9,053 bases of DNA from Alphaproteobacteria bacterium UBA685 (GCA_002299005.1 DBMZ01000122.1:7922-16974), one strand, 5' to 3'; positions 1 through 4,978 are shown, counted from the first letter of the stretch. Notes: generated from the letters alone by a model not told the origin. Program-made: numbers and translations.

Positions 1-4
1 CAGA

Positions 5-38
5 ATTGATATTGCTTCATTATTGATATTGCTTAATT
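5..38. repeat. Tandem 17-bp direct repeat upstream of selO
   Basis: Two head-to-tail 17-bp copies, ATTGATATTGCTTCATT (5-21) and ATTGATATTGCTTAATT (22-38), match at 16 of 17 positions; only position 14 of the unit differs (C against A). Each copy contains TTGATA, which is close to a -35 hexamer, but I could not place a convincing -10 at the right distance. The repeat may be an operator or a small local duplication. No function is assigned. Confidence 0.75.
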
Positions 39-70
39 TCGGGATAAATCTATCGTGAAAGGGTGTCTAG

Positions 71-102
71 CGCATTTGCGTCTTGCGCGTCGCATTAGCG
101 TC
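71..102. repeat. Direct repeat pair in the selO leader, 20-bp period
   Basis: CGCATTTGCGTC (71-82) recurs as CGCATTAGCGTC (91-102), with 11 of 12 positions identical and start points 20 bp apart, about two helical turns. The second copy runs into a small inverted repeat, AGCGT-CAA-ACGCT (97-109). This lies 47 bp ahead of the selO start codon and could be a regulator site or part of the 5' untranslated region. No T-tract follows, so a terminator is unlikely. Confidence 0.5.
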
Positions 103-148
103 AAACGCTTGTTGATTCCCTTAAATGTTCTGAAAATGATGGTGAAAT

Positions 149-1561
149 ATGGCCGATTTTGTTACGACACATGCTGAATTAGGGGATGATTTTTTTGTGC
201 CAGTCGCCCCTGCCGCTATCCCGAAAGCCATTTTGCGCTATCGCAATCAAGGTGCCGCCAAAACGGTTGGGCTTGAGGCGCTCTCAGATGAGGCATGGTG
301 CCAGCATTTTGGTCATTTCAAACCATTTGATGAGAGTTTTCAAAAGCCGCTTGCCTTGGCCTATCACGGGCATCAATTCGGTCACTATAACCCTGATATC
401 GGGGATGGGCGCGGGTTTCTATTTGCCCAATTGCACGAAAAAGACACAGGCCGCCTGTTGGATTTAGGCACCAAGGGAAGCGGGCAAACCCCTTTTTCAC
501 GCCAAGGTGATGGCTGTTTGACGCTCAAAGGCGCGGTTCGTGAAATCTTGGCAACTGAAATGCTCTGTGCTTTGGGCGTGAATAGCTCGCAAACCTTCTC
601 TGTGATTGAGACAGGGCGTGCGCTTGAACGCCATGATGAGCCATCGCCCACAAGGTCAGCTGTGATGGTGCGCCTATCGCATAGCCATATCCGCATTGGC
701 AGTTTCCAGCGTCACCTCTATCTTAAAAATCCCGCCGCGAATGAGCGTCTTGCGCGCTATGTTGTGCGTCATTATTACCCAGAAATTGACCCAGAAGCGC
801 CTATCGAGACGCTTATTCCCGCGCTTTTATTAGCTTTGGCCAAACGGGTGGCGCGTATGGCAGGTGGCTGGATGGCCGCTGGTTTCGTGCATGGGGTGCT
901 GAATACCGATAATTTCAATATCACAGGCGAATCATTTGATTATGGCCCATGGCGCTTTTTGCCACATTTAGACCCCAACTTCACCGCCGCCTATTTTGAC
1001 AATCAAGGCCGCTATGCCTATGGCAGGCAACCTGATGCTGCCCTATGGGCGCTGTGCCGCTTTGCTGATTGCTTTGTCGAGCAGATTGGCAAGGAAGCGC
1101 TTGAAAGCGCCTTGCACCCGTTTTTTGCCGATATGGAAGAGGCGATGGTGGCCGTGATGATGCGCCGTCTTGGCCTTAAGGGGGATAAGGGCGTGCCGAT
1201 GATGAATGCGCTATTAAAAGCGGCGCGTGAGACACAATGCGGGTTTGATGAGATGTTCTTTGACCTCTATGGCGGCGTGGTGCCAGATAAGCCGCTTTAT
1301 CAGACTGCCGCCTTTGCCCCTTATTTTGCGGTGCTTGACGACATGCGCGGGGATGATCATTTGCCGCGCGACCACGCCTATTTTGAGGCAGGCAAGGCCG
1401 CGAGCCTTGTGATTGATGAGGTGGAAGCGCTATGGGCGCCGATAGCCGCAGAGGATGATTGGTCAGCATTTGACGCTAAATTGGCGCATATCCGCCAATA
1501 TGGTGATGCCTTGGCACGCTATGAGGGGGTGCGCTATGGGGGCGCGCGCTATGAGGGGTAA
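149..1561 (+). CDS. selO: SelO/YdiU-family protein adenylyltransferase (pseudokinase fold)
   Basis: This family uses a pseudokinase fold to transfer AMP from ATP to Ser, Thr or Tyr of target proteins and has been linked to redox stress. The 470 residues are close to the family's usual ~480. Visible motifs are YHGHQFGHYNP (72-82) with GDGRG (86-90); LGTKGSGQTPFSR (107-118, ATP-contacting Lys109, flipped relative to true kinases); VREIL with Glu132; Arg175 and Arg182 in the VRLSHSHIRIG block; and NTDN (252-255) with FDYGP, giving Asp254, Asn255 and Asp264 as the metal and catalytic set (P. syringae Asp252, Asn253, Asp262). The core therefore looks active. The C-terminus lacks the family's NP-YVLRN-type block and the terminal Cys/Sec motif seen in E. 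coli SelO, and it ends in a repeat tail (456-470). The start at 149 is the first ATG in frame, with GGTGA at 141-145. Its 3' end converges on the Lrp-type gene with a 9-bp gap and no evident terminator. Confidence 0.88.
   Translation: MADFVTTHAELGDDFFVPVAPAAIPKAILRYRNQGAAKTVGLEALSDEAWCQHFGHFKPFDESFQKPLALAYHGHQFGHYNPDIGDGRGFLFAQLHEKDTGRLLDLGTKGSGQTPFSRQGDGCLTLKGAVREILATEMLCALGVNSSQTFSVIETGRALERHDEPSPTRSAVMVRLSHSHIRIGSFQRHLYLKNPAANERLARYVVRHYYPEIDPEAPIETLIPALLLALAKRVARMAGGWMAAGFVHGVLNTDNFNITGESFDYGPWRFLPHLDPNFTAAYFDNQGRYAYGRQPDAALWALCRFADCFVEQIGKEALESALHPFFADMEEAMVAVMMRRLGLKGDKGVPMMNALLKAARETQCGFDEMFFDLYGGVVPDKPLYQTAAFAPYFAVLDDMRGDDHLPRDHAYFEAGKAASLVIDEVEALWAPIAAEDDWSAFDAKLAHIRQYGDALARYEGVRYGGARYEG
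1514..1558 (+). repeat. Three in-frame 15-bp repeats at the selO 3' end
   Basis: Three adjacent 15-bp units start at 1514, 1529 and 1544, and the stop codon follows immediately at 1559-1561. They share the core CGCTATG followed by a G-rich end and encode ARYEG, VRYGG and ARYEG (residues 456-470). The first and third units differ at a single base, so slippage or unequal recombination is the likely origin. The tail is basic and tyrosine-rich. Whether it has a role is unknown. Confidence 0.85.
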
Positions 1562-1570
1562 ATATGAGGC

Positions 1571-2029
1571 TTAAATATCTTCCGCATTCAGGCCGCGATT
1601 CATAACGGTGCGCATCACAAAATTTGATTCCATGCGCAAGACATGCGGCAAGGATGATAAGAGCTCTGAGTGAATTCTGCCAAAATCGCCCACTGACTGG
1701 GCGGCAACGCGCAACAAATAGTCATTCTCACCAGCGACCAAGAAGCACGCCAAAACTTGCGGTATCGCTTGCACCGCTTGCTCAAACTCCGCCATCATCT
1801 CGGCTGATTGCCCATGCAACGTAATATGGACAAGCACCACAACTGTGTGCCCCAATTTCTCAAGGCTCAAATCAGCGTGATAGCCTTGAATAACCGCAGA
1901 TTTTTCAAGCAAAGAGACACGGCGCAGGCAGGCAGATGGTGATAATCCGACCTCTTGCGCAAGCTCGATATTGGAAATACGGGCATTGTCTTGCAACGCT
2001 GATAGTATCATGCGGTCGATTCTGTCCAT
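1571..2029 (-). CDS. Lrp/AsnC-family transcriptional regulator, probable regulator of ald
   Basis: This is a 152-residue protein of standard Lrp/AsnC size. The N-terminal winged helix-turn-helix (about 4-54) includes DNARISNIELAQEVGLS and a recognition helix around SACLRRVSLLEKSAVI. A C-terminal RAM domain (about 62-140) carries the typical GENDYLLRV (100-108), which forms the oligomer and amino-acid-binding surface. The start is well supported: the minus strand carries AAGAGGG (2040-2034) four bases before the ATG. The gene is divergent from ald across a palindrome-rich AT-rich spacer. That layout is common for Lrp-type activators of alanine dehydrogenase or other amino-acid catabolic genes, so local control of ald, probably responding to alanine or a related amino acid, is inferred. 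The ligand cannot be read from sequence. BkdR- or PutR-like relatives share the same fold. Confidence 0.9.
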   Translation of the reverse strand: MDRIDRMILSALQDNARISNIELAQEVGLSPSACLRRVSLLEKSAVIQGYHADLSLEKLGHTVVVLVHITLHGQSAEMMAEFEQAVQAIPQVLACFLVAGENDYLLRVAAQSVGDFGRIHSELLSSLPHVLRMESNFVMRTVMNRGLNAEDI

Positions 2030-2095
2030 ATTACCCTCTTTTATCGATTACAATTCTTATATTATTACTAATACTATTACAAAGTGCGAAAATAA

Positions 2096-2109
2096 TCTAA
2101 TTTATTAGA
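2096..2109. promoter_or_regulatory. Inverted repeat, candidate Lrp-type operator 1
   Basis: TCTAATTTATTAGA is a perfect palindrome with 6-bp arms and a 2-bp centre, located 67 bp from the start codon of the Lrp-type gene. It is the least AT-monotonous of the left-hand palindromes and a reasonable candidate for regulator binding. Confidence 0.4.
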
Positions 2110-2118
2110 ATAATATTT

Positions 2119-2138
2119 GATAAAATTTTTATTTTATC
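2119..2138. promoter_or_regulatory. Inverted repeat, candidate Lrp-type operator 2
   Basis: A perfect inverted repeat has 8-bp arms, GATAAAAT and ATTTTATC, around TTTT. Its centre lies 26 bp from that of the palindrome at 2096-2109. In RNA it would form only a weak A-U stem, so a DNA-level role is more plausible than a terminator. Confidence 0.4.
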
Positions 2139-2148
2139 TGCACAAAGC

Positions 2149-2161
2149 ACAGAAATTCTGT
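2149..2161. promoter_or_regulatory. Inverted repeat, candidate Lrp-type operator 3
   Basis: ACAGAAATTCTGT is a perfect palindrome around one central base. Its centre is 26.5 bp from the one at 2119-2138, and it lies just upstream of the possible ald -10 (2173-2178). CAG and CTG at its ends recall Lrp half-sites, although the spacing is shorter than in the E. coli Lrp consensus. Confidence 0.4.
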
Positions 2162-2211
2162 CGGTCTCTTATTATAGTGTTTTCATTATCACCCGTCTTA
2201 TGGCGGGGTCT

Positions 2212-2244
2212 ATGAAAATGAAACATCTCACCACCGCATGCTGA
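2212..2244 (+). other. Possible 10-codon leader ORF upstream of ald (speculative)
   Basis: An ATG at 2212 opens a short ORF reading MKMKHLTTAC and stopping at 2242-2244. A second in-frame ATG at 2218 sits 9 bases after GGGG (2205-2208). The end of the ORF overlaps the left arm of a weak stem, ACCGC (2233-2237) with GCGGT (2260-2264), followed by TTTT. The arrangement resembles an attenuator, but the stem is only 5 bp and the ORF could be chance. Confidence 0.15.
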
Positions 2245-2285
2245 AAAAATAGGCTGTAGGCGGTTTTAAACAAGGGGTTAGTGTT

Positions 2286-3380
2286 ATGATCATTGGTGTT
2301 CCTAAAGAAATCAAAGTCAAAGAATCACGTGTCGGTCTTGTGCCATCTTCGGTCTCCGAATTGGTGCGTCGCGGCCATGAGGTGATTGTCGAAACAAAAG
2401 CAGGGCAGGGCATTGGCGCATCGGACGCTGATTATGAAGCCGCTGGTGCCAAGATTATGCCAGATGCGCAATCTGTCTTTGCCGGCGCAAAAATGATTGT
2501 GAAGGTGAAAGAGCCTCAGCCATCTGAATGGGTTCAGCTAACACAAGATCATATTCTTTTCACATATCTGCACCTAGCCGCCGATGCGGCGCAAACACGC
2601 GGGCTGATGGAGTCTGGCTGTACAGCGATTGCCTATGAGACAATCACAGATGCCGCTGGTGGCCTGCCTCTATTGGCACCGATGTCAGAGGTTGCCGGCC
2701 GCCTGTCAGCCATTGAAGGCGCCGCACATCTGAAGGCAAATGCGGGTGGCCGCGGTGTGCTTATCTCTGGCGTCCCTGGCACTGAGCCTGCAAGCGTCGT
2801 GATTATTGGTGGCGGCGTTGTTGGTGTGAATGCCGCAAAGATGGCTGTTGGTATGGGCGCAAAGGTAACGATTCTTGATATGTCTTTGCCGCGTCTGCGC
2901 TATTTGTCAGATATTTTTGGCGCGTCTGTCACAACACGCTATTCAAGCGCGTCTGTGCTTGAAGAGGCAGTTTGTAATGCCGATATGGTCGTGGGTGCGG
3001 TGCTTGTACCTGGTGCGTCTGCGCCGCGTCTTGTCACAAAAGAGATGCTCTCAAAGATGAAGCCTGGCTCTGTGCTTGTAGATGTGGCGATTGACCAAGG
3101 GGGCTGTTTCGAGACCTCAAAGGCAACCACCCATGATGAGCCAACCTATGTTGTTGATGGCATTGTGCATTATTGTGTCGCCAATATGCCGGGCGCCGTG
3201 CCGCGTACATCATCTGAAGCGCTAAATAACGCCACTTTGCCCTTTACAATCGCTTTGGCTGATAAGGGTGTTGCGGCGCTGGATGATAATCCGCACCTTG
3301 CCAATGGCCTCAATGTCTCTGGCGGTAAGATTCGCTATCAGGCGGTTATTGACGCGCTTGGTGAGAACCCGTCTGCCTAA
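2286..3380 (+). CDS. ald: Alanine dehydrogenase
   Basis: This enzyme catalyses NAD+-dependent oxidative deamination of L-alanine to pyruvate and ammonium, or the reverse, in the cytoplasm, linking alanine use to central carbon and nitrogen metabolism. The length of 364 residues is usual for the family, and every catalytic residue falls at the canonical number: Arg15 (ESRVGLVP), Lys75 (KVKEP), His96 (YLHLAAD) and Asp270 (DVAIDQGG). The Rossmann fold shows IIGGGVVGVNAAKMA with glycines 175, 177 and 180, and Asp198 (TILD) to hold the NAD ribose. The C-terminal VANMPGAVPRTSS block is also typical. The start at 2286 is supported by AAGGGG ending 8 bases upstream. The neighbouring divergent Lrp-type gene is its likely regulator, and a strong intrinsic terminator follows at 3423. 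PntA-type transhydrogenase relatives share the fold, but the length and catalytic residues favour Ald. Confidence 0.97.
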   Translation: MIIGVPKEIKVKESRVGLVPSSVSELVRRGHEVIVETKAGQGIGASDADYEAAGAKIMPDAQSVFAGAKMIVKVKEPQPSEWVQLTQDHILFTYLHLAADAAQTRGLMESGCTAIAYETITDAAGGLPLLAPMSEVAGRLSAIEGAAHLKANAGGRGVLISGVPGTEPASVVIIGGGVVGVNAAKMAVGMGAKVTILDMSLPRLRYLSDIFGASVTTRYSSASVLEEAVCNADMVVGAVLVPGASAPRLVTKEMLSKMKPGSVLVDVAIDQGGCFETSKATTHDEPTYVVDGIVHYCVANMPGAVPRTSSEALNNATLPFTIALADKGVAALDDNPHLANGLNVSGGKIRYQAVIDALGENPSA

Positions 3381-3422
3381 AGCAAAAAGCGGCTTATCGC
3401 ACGCTATTATGCCTATTTATGG

Positions 3423-3455
3423 GGGCGTCAAACGAGGTTTGACGCTCACTTTTTT
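3423..3455 (+). terminator. Intrinsic terminator of ald
   Basis: The arms GCGTCAAAC (3425-3433) and GTTTGACGC (3437-3445) pair perfectly around GAG. Two further pairs extend the stem to 3423-3447, including one G-U. TCAC then leads into a run of six T (3450-3455). It lies 43 bp after the ald stop codon and separates ald from the tRNA gene. Confidence 0.88.
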
Positions 3456-3495
3456 GTAAATTCACTTTTTTGCGTATTTTCTTAATAAAAAACAC

Positions 3496-3524
3496 TTGAC
3501 CATTGAGAGCAGATGTTGAATAAC
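3496..3524 (+). promoter_or_regulatory. Probable sigma-70-type promoter for tRNA-Ala
   Basis: TTGACC (3496-3501) matches the -35 consensus at 5 of 6 positions. After 17 bp it is followed by AATAAC (3519-3524), which matches the -10 at 4 of 6. Transcription would begin near 3531, about 38 bases before the mature tRNA. Lying between the ald terminator and the tRNA, it is well placed to drive the tRNA and possibly rpmF. Confidence 0.45.
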
Positions 3525-3568
3525 ACCATCACCAAAGTGCCTAAGGGCGTGGCGGTAACACAGGTCGT

Positions 3569-3644
3569 GGGGCCATAGCTCAGCTGGGAGAGCGCGTGCT
3601 TTGCAAGCATGAGGTCGTCGGTTCGATCCCGTCTGGCTCCACCA
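3569..3644 (+). tRNA. tRNA-Ala, anticodon UGC
   Basis: The gene is 76 nt with an encoded CCA end (3642-3644). The acceptor stem GGGGCCA pairs with TGGCTCC (one G-U). The D arm is GCTC/GAGC. The anticodon stem CGTGC/GCATG (one G-U) holds the loop TTTGCAA, with TGC at 3602-3604. The T arm has TTCGATC and a single T-T mismatch at the second pair (tRNA positions 50 and 64), which from memory is common in alphaproteobacterial tRNA-Ala(UGC). The identity element G3-U70 of alanine tRNAs is present (3571 with 3635's neighbour 3638 in the acceptor arm). No rRNA gene flanks it here, although in many alphaproteobacteria this tRNA sits in the 16S-23S spacer. Confidence 0.97.
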
Positions 3645-3650
3645 ACCTGC

Positions 3651-3670
3651 TTTTGAAGGTGACTTCAAAA
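3651..3670 (+). other. Perfect hairpin with GTGA loop between tRNA-Ala and rpmF
   Basis: TTTTGAAG (3651-3658) pairs with CTTCAAAA (3663-3670) around GTGA, a GNRA-type tetraloop. It starts 7 bases after the tRNA CCA. No T-run follows, so it is a poor intrinsic terminator. It may mark the trailer processed from a tRNA-rpmF transcript, or partly attenuate readthrough. The role is inferred; the structure itself is clear. Confidence 0.55.
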
Positions 3671-3703
3671 CAACCTAATCATAAGTAAGAGCAGGAGCTC
3701 GGC

Positions 3704-3889
3704 ATGGCCGTTCCAAAGAGTAAAATTTCTAAGTCGAAGCGCAACCAGCGCCGCGCCCATGATAGCCTTCGCAGCGATGCCTACATCGAAGATAAAGATT
3801 CAGGTGAACTACGTCGTCCGCACCATATCGACCTTAAGTCTGGTATGTATAAAGGCCGTCAAGTGTTGAAAGTAAAAGACACTATCTAA
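3704..3889 (+). CDS. rpmF: 50S ribosomal protein bL32
   Basis: This is a small basic protein of the large ribosomal subunit, 61 residues and the usual family length. It opens with [20 protein letters not shown], matching the conserved bL32 start in which basic residues run through the Ser-Lys-Arg tract into RRAHD. It ends with the [13 protein letters not shown] tail. There is no cysteine, so this is the form without a zinc ribbon. The start is supported by AGGAG at 3693-3697, six bases before the ATG. It lies 59 bp after tRNA-Ala with no strong terminator between, so co-transcription is plausible. The fatty-acid gene plsX, often found after rpmF in other bacteria, is absent here; hspQ follows instead. 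Confidence 0.97.
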   Translation: MAVPKSKISKSKRNQRRAHDSLRSDAYIEDKDSGELRRPHHIDLKSGMYKGRQVLKVKDTI

Positions 3890-3932
3890 TCTGCGCCCCC
3901 AAATCGTGTGTGGCGCACACCATAAAACAGAC

Positions 3933-3969
3933 AAGCGTGGAGGGGTTTCCTTTGCGCTTTTTGTTTTTT
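3933..3969 (+). terminator. Candidate intrinsic terminator after rpmF
   Basis: AAGCG (3933-3937) can pair with CGCTT (3955-3959), with a short inner GGA/TCC pairing (3939-3941 with 3948-3950) and internal loops. Two T-runs follow directly (3958-3962 and 3964-3969). The stem is interrupted, so efficiency is uncertain. Its position between rpmF and hspQ fits a transcript end. Confidence 0.4.
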
Positions 3970-4009
3970 AAGCGGGTATTGCCCCGCCATTTTGTAAGGA
4001 TTGCTGGTT

Positions 4010-4366
4010 ATGAGCGATGATGCTTTTGACTTTACGACTGTAACGAAATCACCGCTTTACTGCATTGGTGATATCGTGCGCCATAAGCATTTCCCCTTTC
4101 GCGGTGTAATCGTCGATGTAGACCCTGAATTTGATAATACTGATGAATGGTATGAATCAATTCCAGAAGATGTCCGTCCCGAAAAAGAGCAACCTTTTTA
4201 TCATTTGCTCGCTGAAAATTCAGATAGCTATTATACCGCCTATGTTAGTCAGCAGAATTTGGCGTTAGATTCAGAAAATGGCCCTGTCAGCCATCCTGAT
4301 GTTGAAGAGGTGTTTGAGAGCCTTGCTGATGAGCGTTATCGCCTCCGCAAGGAAGCTTTTAACTAG
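4010..4366 (+). CDS. hspQ: Heat shock protein HspQ (YccV family)
   Basis: HspQ is a small cytoplasmic protein first described as a hemimethylated-DNA-binding protein and later as a specificity factor that enhances Lon protease and takes part in protein quality control. The 118-residue product shows the family blocks in order: YCIGDIVRHKHFPFRG (17-32), VIVDVDPEFDNTDEWY (33-48), QPFYHLLAEN (61-70) and AYVSQQNL (77-84). The start chosen is the ATG at 4010, nine bases after AAGGA (3996-4000); a TTG at 4001 in the same frame would overlap the Shine-Dalgarno spacing and add only three residues. The C-terminus adds an acidic, helical extension. I see no clear heat-shock sigma-32 promoter upstream. 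It lies between rpmF and the suf operon, but no functional link is evident. Confidence 0.93.
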   Translation: MSDDAFDFTTVTKSPLYCIGDIVRHKHFPFRGVIVDVDPEFDNTDEWYESIPEDVRPEKEQPFYHLLAENSDSYYTAYVSQQNLALDSENGPVSHPDVEEVFESLADERYRLRKEAFN

Positions 4367-4394
4367 GCTTATTTAATCACTATTTTATCATAAA

Positions 4395-4418
4395 AGGGGT
4401 TGAATTTTTTCAGCCCCT
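4395..4418 (+). terminator. Hairpin downstream of hspQ, possible terminator without a T-run
   Basis: AGGGGTTGAA (4395-4404) pairs with TTCAGCCCCT (4409-4418) around TTTT, giving a 10-bp stem with one G-U pair. It lies 28 bp after the hspQ stop and 15 bp before the IscR-like site. The bases after it (GCTTATG) do not form a T-run. It could end hspQ transcription inefficiently, protect the 3' end, or insulate the suf promoter. Confidence 0.5.
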
Positions 4419-4433
4419 GCTTATGTTACAGTC

Positions 4434-4458
4434 ATACTAGACTAAATTAGTCTGCTAT
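4434..4458. promoter_or_regulatory. IscR type-1-like operator upstream of the suf operon
   Basis: The core AGACTAAATTAGTCT (4439-4453) is a perfect palindrome, flanked by ATA (4434-4436) and TAT (4456-4458). Against the E. coli IscR type-1 consensus, recalled as a 25-bp degenerate palindrome with GACT and AGTC half-sites and ATA/TAT ends, 23 of 25 positions agree. The two misfits (sites 6 and 20) are symmetric and base-pair with each other. The site overlaps the probable promoter of the Rrf2 gene 65 bp further on, predicting repression by the cluster-loaded regulator. Confidence 0.82.
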
Positions 4459-4465
4459 TGATAAT
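4438..4465 (+). promoter_or_regulatory. Probable promoter of the rrf2-suf operon
   Basis: TAGACT (4438-4443; 4 of 6 against TTGACA) lies 16 bp before GATAAT (4460-4465; 5 of 6 against TATAAT). The IscR-like palindrome covers the -35 and most of the spacer, so bound regulator would exclude RNA polymerase. Transcription would start near 4472, leaving a leader of about 50 nt before the regulator's ATG. Confidence 0.5.
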
Positions 4466-4522
4466 CATTCGCAAAAACAAGCGCGCAAAATAGTGCGTAA
4501 GCCGCAGGGTAAAAGACACGCA

Positions 4523-4978
4523 ATGCTACGTCTCAATCGTATGACAGATTATGCTATTGTGCTGCTTGCATCATTGGCAAGGCGCCAAGGTGAGGTGGTA
4601 TCTAGCGCGTCGCTTGCGAGCCATACCCAGCTTAACCAGACGACGATTGCGAAATTGGCAAAGGCGCTGGTCAAGGCGGGGGTTATCACAGCAGAACGCG
4701 GCGCACATGGTGGCTATTGTCTGGCACGTCCAGCAATGGCGATTAATGCCGCAGAGGTAATAGAAGCAATTGAGGGGCCGATTGCTCTTACGGCGTGTGT
4801 TGATGGGGTGGAAGACCCTTGTGAGACGCGTCACGGCTGTTTTATGTCAGGTCATTGGAATGAGGTTAACCAATCTATCAGAGAGGCCTTAGAGAAGGTC
4901 ACGCTTGATAAGCTGTTTAACCCTGAGACGATGTTTCCAGATGCAAATGCCAGCTTAAATGTAAAACCACAACCTTGA
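4523..4978 (+). CDS. Rrf2-family Fe-S-sensing regulator of the SUF operon (IscR/SUF-regulator type)
   Basis: This winged-helix regulator probably senses Fe-S cluster supply. It has 151 residues from the ATG at 4523, which was chosen because the family starts MLRLxxMTDYA; an in-frame GTG at 4493 has no ribosome binding site and adds ten unrelated residues. AGGG at 4506-4509 is a distant, weak site. The winged helix spans roughly 7-75, with the recognition helix in LNQTTIAKLAKALVKAG and the wing RGAHGGY. A cysteine trio, Cys92, Cys100 and Cys106 (C-x7-C-x5-C), sits where IscR binds [2Fe-2S] (Cys92, 98, 104 in E. coli), and His111 is a possible fourth ligand. It is the first gene of the suf operon, 38 bp before sufB, and an IscR-type operator lies over its promoter, so autorepression by the holo form is inferred. 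It more closely resembles the dedicated SUF-system regulators than E. coli IscR, so no symbol is assigned. Confidence 0.92.
   Translation: MLRLNRMTDYAIVLLASLARRQGEVVSSASLASHTQLNQTTIAKLAKALVKAGVITAERGAHGGYCLARPAMAINAAEVIEAIEGPIALTACVDGVEDPCETRHGCFMSGHWNEVNQSIREALEKVTLDKLFNPETMFPDANASLNVKPQP

Larger units (their letters stand above)
2030..2285. promoter_or_regulatory. Divergent control region between the Lrp-type gene and ald
   Basis: This 256-bp spacer, very AT-rich on its left side, holds the promoters of both divergent genes. It contains perfect inverted repeats: TATTA-C-TAATA (2063-2073), TCTAAT-TT-ATTAGA (2096-2109), GATAAAAT-TTTT-ATTTTATC (2119-2138) and ACAGAA-A-TTCTGT (2149-2161). The last three have centres about 26 bp apart. 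TATAGT at 2173-2178 is a possible ald -10, but no good -35 lies in front of it. The right end carries the ald ribosome binding site AAGGGG (2272-2277). Lrp-type binding to the palindromes is inferred from gene arrangement only. Confidence 0.6.

Noticed and set aside
98..107. GCGTCAAACG shared with the ald terminator arm at 3425-3434
   Set aside because: A 10-bp match between two GC-rich stems over 9 kb is compatible with chance; there is no flanking similarity.
385..696. 103-codon ORF on the minus strand inside selO
   Set aside because: It lies wholly opposite a well-supported selO reading frame carrying the ATP-binding motifs, and it shows no recognisable domain.
3462..3668. 68-codon ORF on the minus strand, reading SNRRPHACKARALPAELWP in its middle
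   Set aside because: It is the antisense of the tRNA-Ala gene. This peptide string is a well-known spurious ORF produced by the complement of alanine tRNAs and should not be annotated.
3908..3920. GTGTG-GCG-CACAC hairpin just after rpmF
   Set aside because: The 5-bp stem has no T-run. The interrupted stem at 3933-3959, with T-runs behind it, is a better terminator candidate.
3972..3987. GCGGG-TATTGC-CCCGC hairpin upstream of hspQ
   Set aside because: It is only 5 bp and followed by a weak T-run. It is too close to the hspQ ribosome binding site to be a useful terminator, and no regulatory case could be made.
4001..4009. TTG start for hspQ giving three extra residues
   Set aside because: The ATG at 4010 has AAGGA at a normal distance, while the TTG directly abuts that motif and leaves no spacer.
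4493..4522. GTG start for the Rrf2-family regulator adding ten residues
   Set aside because: There is no ribosome binding site in front of it, and the family's conserved N-terminus begins at the ATG at 4523.
4571..4834. 87-codon ORF on the minus strand inside the Rrf2-family gene
   Set aside because: It is a shadow of the regulator's coding strand, with atypical composition (Arg/Cys-rich) and no start signal.
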